Below the pieces are notes generated by a model that was not told the origin of the DNA, did no database searches, and saw only the letters and a list, made by a program, of their open reading frames with translations. A stretch of DNA of 23,293 nt from CAYMLL01 sp964390645 (GTDB taxonomy: Bacteria; Planctomycetota; UBA8108), in NCBI GenBank assembly GCA_964390645.1, contig CAYMLL010000093.1, positions 1 to 23,293 on the forward strand. The letters run 5' to 3'. Each line of letters starts with the position of its first letter. The stretch's first letter is position 1. The position numbers and the translations under genes are program-made. Positions 1-8,205 of the stretch are shown here, one piece after another.

Positions 1-3000
1 TCTCGACAAGCGGCATCTGCTCCGTGGACGCTACGATCACCAGACGGCTGGCGGTATCGTCCGCCGTCACGGTCGGAGGGGGCGTGGTGTCGTCGGGATT
101 CTGGTCGCCGTAGATCGACGAGACGAGCGTCGCGGCCTCCGCGGCCTTGCGGTTCTTCAGCGGAATCGTCTTCAGGACCCGAGCGTCGCCGGGCAGCGCG
201 GCGTCGAGCTGCGCGACGAGCTTCGCGACCTCGGCGAGGCGAGCTGTCGGCGCCACGATCACGACACGGCCGCCCGCCGGATCAGCCGTGACCGACACGC
301 GCTCCGACTTCTCCGTGTCCGGGTGCCGGGAGGTCCAGATCTCGGTGGTGAGAGCCGCCAGAGCGGCGACGTCCTTCGCCGTGACCTGGAGCACGCGCAG
401 GGACCTTTCGGCATCGGGCGACTCGACGTCGAGTCCGTTGACGATCCTGCGGATGTGATCGAGCTCCTCCGCGGTCGCGACGACGATCAGGCGTCGCGAG
501 GTGCTGTCCCCTCGCACGGTCGCCGGGACCTTCGCGTCCGGATCGCTCGCCCGGTGGATCTCCTGGACGATCGGCCCGAGCTCCTCGGCGTCTCGGTGCT
601 CGAGAGGAATCTCGTGCAGATAGCGATCTGTGCCGGCCGGCAACTTCGCGAGATCGGTGACGATGTCCTCGATCTCCGCGATCTCCGCCACCGTTCCGGT
701 GACGACGAGCGAGTTCGTCTCCGTCTCCGGCGCGACGCGCAGGTCCCGCAGCGGCCGACCGCCCGGGTCCTTCGGAACCAGCGTCTTGTTGATCGCCGCG
801 GCGAGCTCGCTCGCATTGCCGCGGATCAACGGGATCACGCGGGACTTCCGTTCCGAGTCCGGCGCGGGCTGATCCAGCTGCTTGACGATCTTGACGATCT
901 CGCCGAGCTCGCTCTTCGGAGCGGTGACGATCAGGCGACGTGTGACGTCGTCCGCGACGATCTTTGCTCGCGGCTTGTGGCGCGGACCGTGCTTCTCACG
1001 AAGAGTGTCCGCCAGCAGCTCGGTGACGATTGCGTGGACGCCGCTGGCCTCGGCGGACTTCAGTGGAATCACACGCAGCTCGCGCGGCTCCTTCCCGGGC
1101 GCCGTGTCGAGCTCGCGCAGCAGGATCGACGCGCTGTCCACAGCGCCCTTCTCGCCGATCAGCAGCAACGAGCCGGTCGTCTCGAAGACGCTGATCTTCA
1201 GGCGCGGTTGGTCCGGGTCGACGTTGATCGCCGCCTCGATCAGAGTGCTCAACTCGCCCGGGTCAGCGCGTTGAAGCCTGACGAGGCGCAATTCGCGGCT
1301 CACGGGCCGCGCATCCTGAGGATCGAGCTGACGGATGATCTGCTCGACGCGAGCGATCTCTTCGGCGGGCGCGGTGACGAGGAACCTGCTGCCGCTTCCG
1401 TCGACAGCGATCGTCGCGCGCTGTGCCGTCGACAGCTCCTCGCCCTCGAGTTGCGCCGCGTAGAGCTCCTCGACGATCGGCAGCAGCTTGCGCGCGGTCG
1501 TTCCGCGTACCGCGATGGGTTTCGTCTCCCGTGCCGTCGGCTTCTTCGCGGCGATGTCCAGCTGAGCGACGATCTTCTCGACGGCCGCGATCTGCTCCGC
1601 GGTTCCCGACACGAGGATGCGGCCGCGATCCGGATCAGCGATGAGCGTCGCGTCGCCGCCGCGGGGCGACGGCTGCCCCGCCGTCTGCGCCGTGTAGAGT
1701 TCCTGGACGCGCGAGATCAACGTGTCGAGGCCCTTCTCGCTCTTCACCTCGATCACCGTCACGTCGCGCGGAACGGTGCTCGGTTTGCGCGTTTGAACAC
1801 GTTCGAGAATGCTGCTGATCTTCTCGATGTCCTCCGGCACGGCGGTGACGATCAGCCGTCCGGACGTCGCGTCGGCGAGGAACTGCGCCGCGGGCTTCTC
1901 CGGCTCGTCGTCGGTGCGCTCCTGGGCGTACAGCTGCTCGACCAGCGGACGGACGCGATCGAGCTCTTCGGCGTCTCCCACCTCGAAGAAGCGTGTCGAC
2001 GGCTGGATCTCGACCTTCCTTGGCTCGTCGGCGCCGAGATCGGTGAGGAGCTTCTTCGCCTCGTCGTGAAACGACGCGGGACCGACGACGACGATACGGT
2101 CGCCGCGCGCGTCTGAAGAAAACGTCAAATGTCGTGCGTTGCGATCGTTTGTCGCGCGGACATCCCAGACCTTCGTCGCCAGCTCCGCGATGGTCTGCGC
2201 TCGTTCCGAAGGCACATCGATGAACTTCGTGGAGATCGGGTCGGAGTGTCCCTCGGCGTCGAGCTTCTTCAGGTACTCTCCGAGCGACTCGAGATCGCTC
2301 GTCGGACCGCTCGCGATGATGGAGTTAGTCGTTGAGTCGGCCGCGACGCGAACGCGTTGGATCGGTCGGTTGTTACCGTCGTAGACCGTCAACGTTTCGC
2401 GGAGCGTTCCCGACAGCTTCTCCGCGTCGAGGTTGGTCAGTCGGTAGATCCGCGTATCGTTCTCCGCCCGCGGCGTCACCTTGTTGTAGTCGGCGATGAT
2501 CCGGCTGATCTCCTCGAGCTCGTCTTTCGGCGCGGTGACGACGAGACGGTTCGATCCCTCATCGGCGATGATCTTCGCGCGCGGCTCGTAGCGCGCGCCT
2601 CGACGATCCCGCATGATCTCGGTGAACGCCTCGGAGACGAGCGGCGCCACTTGCGCTGCTGACCCGGTCTTCAGCTGGATGATGCGGATCTCTCGCGGCG
2701 AGGTCTCTCGTTTCGTGTCGAGATCGACGATCATGCCGCGCGCGGTCACCAGAGCTGCGGGAGAGCCGGTGATGACGAGGCTGTTGCTGCGCTCGTCGAC
2801 CTGTACGCGGATCGTGCTTTTCGCGCCTTCCGGGTTGAGGGCGTTCTCGAGCAGTCCCGCGACGTCGGCCGCGTTGGCGGTGCGCAGGCGGAAGACGCTG
2901 GAGTCGCGGGTGATCGGGCGAGACTCCTCGGGATCGAGCTGGCGGATGATGCTCTCCAGGCGCTTCACCTGATCCGCGGTGCCGGTGACCAGGATGCGGG

Positions 3001-4145
3001 CGCTATCCGCGCCCGCGACCAACGTCGGCGGTCCGCCCGGCGGTGGAAGCTTCCCGACCGTCTGCGCCTCGTCGACCTTGCGGACGAGCTCGATCAGCTC
3101 CGTCGCATCGCGACCGTGGACGTCGACCGGCTGTGTCTGCCGCTCGGGGGTCTTCTCCTCGGGCTCGTCGATGATGGCGACGACCTTCTCGACGCGCTCG
3201 ATCTGCTCGTTCGACCCGGTGACGACGAGGCTCTTTCCGTCGCCGTTCGCGAGGAGGGCCGGCTTGCCGTCGGCCTCGGTCTGGAGGCCGGCGACCTGCG
3301 CCGCGTAGAGCTGCTCGACGAGCGGCAGGATCGTCGTTGCCTCGGAGGAGCCAAGCCGGATCGAGCGGGTCGTGCGTTCGATCCGGGCTTTCTTGTCGGC
3401 GGGCTCGAGCTGCGCGACGATCTTCTTCAGTCGCGCGTGATCTTCGGCTGTCGCGAGGACGAGCAGTCGATCGGAAGAACCGTCGACGACGATGGTCGGC
3501 TGCGGCGCTTCGGTGGAGGCACCCTCCAGGAGGAGACTCGATATCAGTGTCGCCCACTCGGTGGCGGGGCGCTCGGTCGTGTCGACCTCCAGGACCTCGA
3601 GGTTTCGTGCGAGGGTCTCCACCGCGAGGTCGAGCTGCTCGACGACCTTGCGCACCGCGGCGATCTGCTCGGTCGTTCCCGTGACGAGGAATCGATTCGC
3701 GCCAGGGTCCGGGAGGATGACTGCCGGTGAGTCGGTGCTGTCGGGCGGCGCGGCGTCGGCGACGAGCTTCTGCACGTTCTGGCTGATCTCGTCGACTCTG
3801 GCGAACTTCAGCGAGATCACCGAGAGCTCGCGTGTACGCGCGAGCGGCGGAGTCGACTTCTGCAGCTCCTCGAGGATCTCCGCAATGCGCTCGAGGTGGG
3901 AGAGGCGTGCGGTGACGATCAGGCGCCCCGTGTCGGCATGGGTGATGATCTTGGCGTCGGGCGGCCCACCGTTCGCGACGTCCTTGAACTCCTCGGCGTA
4001 GAGTTGCTGCGCGAGATCCGAGATGCCTTGCGCTCCCCTCACGTTCGGCAGCTCGAAGATGCGCAAGTCGCGCTTCTCGGGCGGCTCTCCCGCGACGTCG
4101 AGCTGCAAGAAGATGCGTTCCGCGACCTGCACGTCGGCGGGCGAG
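1..4145 (-). CDS. gspD: GspD-like giant secretin-type protein, continuation (tandem N1-like domains), open at both ends
   Basis: This is a stop-free minus-strand frame from the N gap to the window edge, with codon starts at positions 1 modulo 3 (first whole codon at 4144). It encodes about 1,380 residues made entirely of secretin N1-like (NolW, short-domain) repeats of roughly 65-80 residues. Each has a hydrophobic strand start, a helix, a variable loop, a core such as RLIVTA or LVVTGS, then a helix ending in QLD. Examples of the core: GRLIVTARLSHL, KSLVVTGSNEQI, NSLVITGSPAAL, RRLIVTAPKSEL. The first residues after the gap (SPADVQVAERIF) complete the repeat interrupted at 4178. No beta-barrel secretin domain is reached before coordinate 1, so the C-terminus is unknown. 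The opposite strand also carries long open frames, but they have Arg/Asp-rich composition with no domain logic. Joined with the 5' part, the protein has at least 1,830 residues. Confidence 0.88.
651..3135 (-). repeat. Higher-order duplication inside the domain array, 1,611-nt offset
   Basis: Four consecutive domains at about 2262-3135 match four consecutive domains at about 651-1524 at an identical 1,611-nt (537-residue) offset. Three separate anchors show it: GATCGAGCTG at 2932 and 1321; ATCTTCGCGCG at 2571 versus ATCTTTGCTCG at 960; GACGCG at 2345 and 734. At protein level the pairs include IRQLDPEESRPITRD with IRQLDPQDARPVSRE, and EPRAKIIADEGSNRLVVTAP with KPRAKIVADDVTRRLIVTAP. The next matching domains lie at offsets of about 1,830 and 1,815 nt, because one extra domain (about 68 residues) sits in the distal copy. 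Confidence 0.8.
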
Positions 4146-4155
4146 NNNNNNNNNN
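4146..4155. other. Scaffold gap (10 N) with suspect contig end
   Basis: Ten N bases join two contigs inside the gspD-like gene. Read on the minus strand, the sequence before the gap (ending at 4156) and the sequence after it (starting at 4145) both contain CTCGCCCGC. In the first contig this is followed by an aberrant tail with TGA and TAG codons (about 4156-4186). In the second it continues cleanly as GACGTGCAG. Joining the contigs at this shared 9-mer restores GSPADVQVAERIF, a normal repeat ending. The true gap is therefore probably zero or negative in length and the tail is probably spurious. Confidence 0.8.
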
Positions 4156-4177
4156 AGCCTGAGGGCCTCTTCGCCTA

Positions 4178-5542
4178 TCAGAAGCTCGCGGGCGAGCCGG
4201 AGACGACGAGACTGCTCGAGCCCGAGTGCGCGTGGACGCTGAGGCGCCCTCCGGCGGCCGCCTTCAGCACGGCGCTGGCCGTGTCGAGATCGGTGTGCGT
4301 CACGCGCAGGAGTCGCGTGACGGTGATCTCGGTCGAGCGCGTGCGGCCGTAGGAGCCCTTCTCGTCCTCGTTGCGGTCGACCCCGTCGATGAACTCCTCG
4401 ACCTTGCGCAGCAGCTGCGAGACGGGCGCGGTGACGATGAGACGGTTCGTCGTCGCGTCGACGATGAGCTTCGCCTTGTTGGAGATGGCCGCCGCCGGAT
4501 CGCCCTCGGCGGCGACGCCGGAGACGCCCTGGCGGATCATCTTCGCGAGCGCCGCGGCATCGACGACGCGGGGATAGAAGATCCTCAGCTCGCCGGCGGA
4601 CTCGCCTTCCTTCTCGAAGCGATCGATCAGCTCCTGCGCGAGGGTGAGCAGCGTGGGCGGCCCGAAGAGGATCAGCGTGCCGGTCGGCTGGTCGTAGCTG
4701 ACCGTGATGTACGTCTCCGGATTGGCCGGAGCCAGCTTCCACGAGGTCTCGATGAGCTTCGGCTCGCGGGGGGCGGACTCGGCTCCGAAGGTCTTCTCGA
4801 GGATCTCGGCCAGGACGTCGCCGGACGCGTTGACGAGCCTCACCGTCATGAGCTGGCGCTTCTTCGTTGTCTCGATGTCGACCTGCACGACGAGGTCCTG
4901 GATTCGCCGGATCGCCGCCATGCGATCGGTGACGATCAGCCCCTTGCCCGTGACGAGGGCGGAGATCGAGCCGGCGTCCGAGAGCATCTTCGACGCGGCC
5001 GCGGCCGTCTCCGTCGCATCGACGAACGCGAGCGGTAGAACGACGGTGACGACCTCGCCGGGGCGCACGTCTCCGGTGGTCTCGATGCCTCGGAAGATCT
5101 TCAGCGGCAACTGCTGGAGTTTGTCCCGGGGAGCGAGCCGGATGAATCGATCGGTCTCCACGAGAACGACGCCCTTCATCGACAGCATGACGTTGAGCGT
5201 GTCGAGCGCCTCGCCGTAGGTGTACGGTCGGCTGTCCGTGAAGGTCACCGTGCCCTCGACCGTGATCTCGCCGACGAGTGGCTTGTTCGCCATCTGCGCG
5301 AATCGCCGGATGACGTCCGGGTAGGGGACTCCGTCGAAGTGGAAGCGGATGTTGGGCTTCTCCCGCGCGGGCTTGTCAGCCGTGGGCTTGTCAGCCGCGG
5401 GCTTGTCAGCCGCGGGCTTTTCCGGGGCCGTCTTCGCGGGCGTGGGCTTCTTCGTCGCCTCGTCCTGCGCGAACGTCGGCCGCGTGGCCGGGATGAGCGA
5501 GGCGAGAGCGAGGCAGAGCGACAGGATTACGGTGTATCTCAT
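4178..5542 (-). CDS. gspD: GspD-like giant secretin-type protein, N-terminal part (signal peptide, N0, first N1-like repeats)
   Basis: In the T2SS, GspD forms the outer-membrane channel and its N domains stack as periplasmic rings. Seen here: a signal peptide (residues 1-26, cleavage likely after TFAQ), a low-complexity KPA/DKP spacer (about 33-63), an N0/STN-like domain (about 64-150, starting NIRFHFDGV), then N1-like repeats from about residue 163, each ending in a pattern like NRLIVTAP followed by a helix and an LD or VD. The ATG lies 6 nt after the upstream gspM-like stop, so translation is probably coupled; I see no clear ribosome binding site. The frame stops at 4178 after ...GSPASF, only 22 nt before the N gap. 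The stop interrupts a repeat in the middle of its final helix, and the continuation is found in the same family of repeats at 1-4145. I read both as one gene and the stop as an assembly artefact. The identification as GspD rests on N0 and operon position; the barrel is not visible. Confidence 0.85.
   Translation of the reverse strand: MRYTVILSLCLALASLIPATRPTFAQDEATKKPTPAKTAPEKPAADKPAADKPTADKPAREKPNIRFHFDGVPYPDVIRRFAQMANKPLVGEITVEGTVTFTDSRPYTYGEALDTLNVMLSMKGVVLVETDRFIRLAPRDKLQQLPLKIFRGIETTGDVRPGEVVTVVLPLAFVDATETAAAASKMLSDAGSISALVTGKGLIVTDRMAAIRRIQDLVVQVDIETTKKRQLMTVRLVNASGDVLAEILEKTFGAESAPREPKLIETSWKLAPANPETYITVSYDQPTGTLILFGPPTLLTLAQELIDRFEKEGESAGELRIFYPRVVDAAALAKMIRQGVSGVAAEGDPAAAISNKAKLIVDATTNRLIVTAPVSQLLRKVEEFIDGVDRNEDEKGSYGRTRSTEITVTRLLRVTHTDLDTASAVLKAAAGGRLSVHAHSGSSSLVVSGSPASF
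5371..5415 (-). repeat. Three 15-nt tandem units coding for a DKPAA-type spacer
   Basis: Three consecutive 15-nt units (5371-5385, 5386-5400, 5401-5415) differ at one base and encode repeated ADKPA/ADKPT. They lie in the spacer between the signal peptide and the N0 domain of the gspD-like protein. The in-frame unit length allows copy-number change without loss of frame. Confidence 0.9.
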
Positions 5543-5548
5543 GGTGTA

Positions 5549-6574
5549 TCAGTCGTGTTTCAGCTGCGACGGCACACGCTCGTCCGCAAGCCGGTACTTG
5601 TCGGCGAGGGTGTCGCCGCTCTCGACGGCCCAGAGCTCGTCCTTCGTCGAGATGATGACCCGGGAGAGTGATCTCAGCTCGGGCTTGCGAGGCGAGGGAA
5701 GCGGGCGGTAGTCGACCATGACCACCTTGCCGCCGGCGAGCGCGTCGCCCGTATGGTACTTCGTGGTGCGATTCTCGGTGGTGTCGAGGACGAGCACCTC
5801 CGGCTCGCCCCGCCACTCGGACAGCGAGATCACCCGGAACGTCTCCGGCCCCGGTGGCGGAGGCGCCGGTGGCGGCGCTGGAGGAGGCGTCGGAGGCGGC
5901 GTGGGAGGTGGAGGCGGACGTTTGACGTACGGCCGAAAGAGCGCGCGTCGGGCGATGCCGTCGCGGAGCTTGCGCTGTGCGTCGTCGATCTTGACGGCGT
6001 CCTTGTCGTTGAGGATCTCGACGCCTCGCGGCGGCTTCAGGACCAGCGCCAGAAAGCGGAAGCTGACCGTGCGTTCCGCGACGCTCTCGGCCATCCCGAC
6101 GGTGAGGTTCTCGATGCGATGGAGGCGGGTGTCGGAGTCGAGCCGGAAGAGGAGGTCGACGATCTTTCCGATCGGCCCGACGCCCTGGATGCTCCAGCCA
6201 ACTTCGGTCGGCATCGACGAGCCGCCTGCCGGGGTCGGAGTCAGTTGGCGCATCCCGGAGGGCACGCGCGAGAAGCGTCGATCGTCGAGACCCGCGTCGG
6301 CGATTCGTTCCGTCAGGTACTCGCCGATGCGCGCGCTGGTTTCCTCGACACTCGTGCCGAACGCGCGCCGTCCGTGTTGCTCGACGATCGCCTGCGCCTG
6401 GAGCGCACGGTTGTAGACGCCGAGATGCTGACGGAGAGAATCTTCGAGCTCCTGCGTTCTTCCGTCGGCCTCGCGCAACGGACCGAGGACGAACCTCTTG
6501 CCGGCACCGAAGAGCGCAAAGGCTCCGGCGAAGCTGACGACGACCAGGGTGAGGCGGCGTTCGCGTCGCGTCAT
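5549..6574 (-). CDS. gspM: GspM/PilO-type inner-membrane protein with proline linker and GspC/PilP-like C-terminal domain
   Basis: A 341-residue protein of the T2SS inner-membrane assembly platform. Residues 9-23 form one transmembrane helix after a basic cytoplasmic tip (MTRRERR). Residues about 30-90 are helical and probably coiled coil, and about 95-182 resemble the PilO/GspM ferredoxin-like domain (VGWSIQGVGPIGKIVDLLFRL). A motif ARRALFRPYVKR then leads into a proline tract (220-243). Residues 245-335 look like a GspC homology-region or PilP domain (GDALAGGKVVMVDYR, then VESGDTLADKYRL). GspC and PilP carry such a domain behind a Pro-rich linker and contact the secretin N0 domain. No separate gspC is present in the window, so this protein may combine both jobs; that is inference. 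The start is the ATG at 6574, overlapping the upstream gspL stop (ATGA). A longer upstream reading in this frame is a shadow of gspL. Confidence 0.72.
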   Translation of the reverse strand: MTRRERRLTLVVVSFAGAFALFGAGKRFVLGPLREADGRTQELEDSLRQHLGVYNRALQAQAIVEQHGRRAFGTSVEETSARIGEYLTERIADAGLDDRRFSRVPSGMRQLTPTPAGGSSMPTEVGWSIQGVGPIGKIVDLLFRLDSDTRLHRIENLTVGMAESVAERTVSFRFLALVLKPPRGVEILNDKDAVKIDDAQRKLRDGIARRALFRPYVKRPPPPPTPPPTPPPAPPPAPPPPGPETFRVISLSEWRGEPEVLVLDTTENRTTKYHTGDALAGGKVVMVDYRPLPSPRKPELRSLSRVIISTKDELWAVESGDTLADKYRLADERVPSQLKHD

Positions 6575-8205
6575 GATCCGCTTCCCTTCACCCCGTCGAG
6601 CGATGCGTCGTCCTCGGGGCGCGGCGGAGGCTGGTGCTCCTCGAGGTCGATGGGCATGCCGCTCCGCGTGCGAAGCTCGAAGCTCGTCTCGAATCCGAAA
6701 CCGAGAGCGTCGTTCGTCGGCGTGACGGCCATCGGGCCGACGCCGTAGCCGGCCGCGCGCAGCGTGCGGTGAAGGCTGGCGAGGCGCGCACCGTCCTTGC
6801 CGTTGAGCCTGACGTTGATACGGCTCGACGCCGTCGTCGACAAGGATGTCAGGTAGATCTCCGTCGATGGCGGAAGCACCGAGCTGAGGTACGCCCAGTG
6901 ATCCAGCCAGCGCCCGTCGCCCGCCGCCCACTGGTTGATCGCGATCGCGTCGCGTCCGACGGCGTTGTAGACCGGGATGTTCGCCGTGTGCGCGGCGATC
7001 TTCGCCTCGAGGTCGGCGTGAGGCTCCTGTTTTTTCTCCATGGCCTTCGATCGTAGGACGAGACCGCCGACGATGGCGACGACGAGCAGGACGGCGGCCG
7101 CCAGTCGACGACGAAGCGGGAGATTGCGTCGAGGCGGGACCTTCTTCGGGTGCAGGAAGTCGAACTCGAGCCCTCGCGGATCGTGGACGCCGAGCGCCAG
7201 GCCGATCGCGGCGACCGACGCGCGTGCCGCAGCGGCGGCGCTTTCGTCGAGCTGCAGCCGGCTCGCCGGATCCAGAAGCTCGCACCGTACATCGAGCTCG
7301 CCGGCGAGCGCTCGGCGGACGGCCTCCTCGTTGCCGGTGTCTCCCCCGATCAGGACGCGAGCGACACGACCGCGTCCCTCGAGTCCTCGGAAGCTACGCA
7401 GGCTCCGCTGCAACTCGGCGGCGATGGCGTCCGGGGCAGGATTCGTCGCGACGCGGCTGAACGCGAGTGCCTTGCCGACGAAGACATCGACGACGACCTC
7501 GTCCCTGCGCAGGTTGACGAAGGCGAGCGCCTCGTCGGGGGAGGCCTGAGCGTCGCAGCAGAGGACGCAGCGCAGATTCGCGTAGGAGCGAAGGCCGAGG
7601 GCTTGCAGCTTCAGCCCCGCCGCGGCGGCTTCGTCTCGATACCGCTCGATCACGTCGCGCCGAGCAGCCACCGCGAGCACCTGCAGGCGTGTGAGTTTGC
7701 GCTCCGTCGGGTCCGGACTTTCGCCATTGATCGGCCCCGACACGGTAGCGAAGTGCCGCTCGATCGTGAAGTCCACGACCGCGTCGTCGGCGGGGAAGGG
7801 AAGGTCCTTGCCGACCTGGAAGTGGACCATCGACGCGAGCTCGCGGAAGTTCTCCGGCGGCGGCAGCGTCAACGGCTTGAAAACGACGTGGCGCCGCGGC
7901 AAGCCCATGACGACGCGGCCGGGGGCGATGTTCACGGAGTCGAGAGCGCTACGCATCCAGGTGCCGAAGGCTTTCGGTTGCTCGACGTCGACACGATCCT
8001 CGACGGGAATCGGGATTGTCTGGACTCGCGTGACGACGACCGTGCCGCTGCGGCGAGCGGCCTCCACGATGCGCAGCTGGTGGCCGTCGTGGTCGATCGC
8101 CGTCACCCGACCGCTCGAGCGGAGCTTGCGCGCTCGTTGCCGCCGGAGCTTCTCGATCATCTCGAGAGCGAGCTGTCGGGCGTCGTCATCGGTCACGGGC
8201 GTCAC
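6571..8205 (-). CDS. gspL: GspL-type protein: PilM-like ATPase-fold domain fused to PilN-like membrane segment
   Basis: A 544-residue platform protein that in T2SS couples the ATPase GspE to the periplasmic parts. The N-terminal cytoplasmic region (about 35-345) is PilM/actin-like: RVVMGLPRRHVVFKPLTLP, then PENFRELASMVHFQVGKDLPFP (about 118-138), a PilM hallmark. Residues 368-385 are a transmembrane helix, followed by a PilN-like periplasmic region (helix, then LPPSTEIYLTSLSTT and a ferredoxin-like fold) and an acidic, Pro-rich tail. The frame starts with GTG at 8205, inside the gspK end (20-nt overlap). A second GTG at 8196 is better spaced from the GAGGAG sequence just upstream and may be the true start. 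The gene order K-L-M supports the call. The N-terminal basic stretch (20-33) before the PilM fold is unusual. Confidence 0.85.
   Translation of the reverse strand: MTPVTDDDARQLALEMIEKLRRQRARKLRSSGRVTAIDHDGHQLRIVEAARRSGTVVVTRVQTIPIPVEDRVDVEQPKAFGTWMRSALDSVNIAPGRVVMGLPRRHVVFKPLTLPPPENFRELASMVHFQVGKDLPFPADDAVVDFTIERHFATVSGPINGESPDPTERKLTRLQVLAVAARRDVIERYRDEAAAAGLKLQALGLRSYANLRCVLCCDAQASPDEALAFVNLRRDEVVVDVFVGKALAFSRVATNPAPDAIAAELQRSLRSFRGLEGRGRVARVLIGGDTGNEEAVRRALAGELDVRCELLDPASRLQLDESAAAAARASVAAIGLALGVHDPRGLEFDFLHPKKVPPRRNLPLRRRLAAAVLLVVAIVGGLVLRSKAMEKKQEPHADLEAKIAAHTANIPVYNAVGRDAIAINQWAAGDGRWLDHWAYLSSVLPPSTEIYLTSLSTTASSRINVRLNGKDGARLASLHRTLRAAGYGVGPMAVTPTNDALGFGFETSFELRTRSGMPIDLEEHQPPPRPEDDASLDGVKGSGS

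Larger units (their letters stand above)
1..5056 (-). repeat. Array of about 22 secretin N1-like domain repeats
   Basis: By eye I count about 22 consecutive repeats of a secretin N1-type fold signature, each about 65-80 residues, from residue ~163 of the gspD-like protein to the window edge; the last is incomplete. The constant parts are an early alternating hydrophobic strand (for example RELRVIPLK), a helix with a pattern like LxxLVEQLY, a loop of varied length, the strand core (R/S)(L/I)(I/L/V)V(T/S)(G/A), and a closing helix (I/V)xxLD. Linkers often contain ARPVSRE-like or PREIR-like sequence. The count was made without alignment software and could be off by one or two. Confidence 0.85.

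Noticed and set aside
323..2116. Long plus-strand open frame opposite the gspD-like gene (597 codons), and similar ones at 3116-3730 and 4226-5038
   Set aside because: Composition is Arg/Asp/Leu-rich with no domain pattern. These frames mirror the repetitive, GC-biased minus-strand gene, which shows clear domain repeats.
4178..4180. TGA taken as the genuine end of a short secretin
   Set aside because: It falls inside the last helix of a repeat, beside the gap, and the next contig continues the same repeat in a compatible frame.
3003..4742. Minus-strand open frame of 579 codons crossing the N gap
   Set aside because: It runs in another frame through unknown bases and has Arg/Ala/His-rich shadow composition. 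The repeat-coding frame covers the same stretch.
5371..5415. Short tandem repeats as a CRISPR array
   Set aside because: The units are 15 nt, contiguous, without spacers, and lie in coding sequence.
5718..6416. Plus-strand open frame with a Gly-rich tract
   Set aside because: The glycine run is the complement of the proline codons in the gspM-like gene; nothing else supports a protein.
6574..7285. Long N-terminal extension of the gspM-like frame
   Set aside because: The extension lies antiphase over gspL and is Arg/Pro-rich. The ATG at 6574 begins exactly before the expected basic tip and membrane helix.
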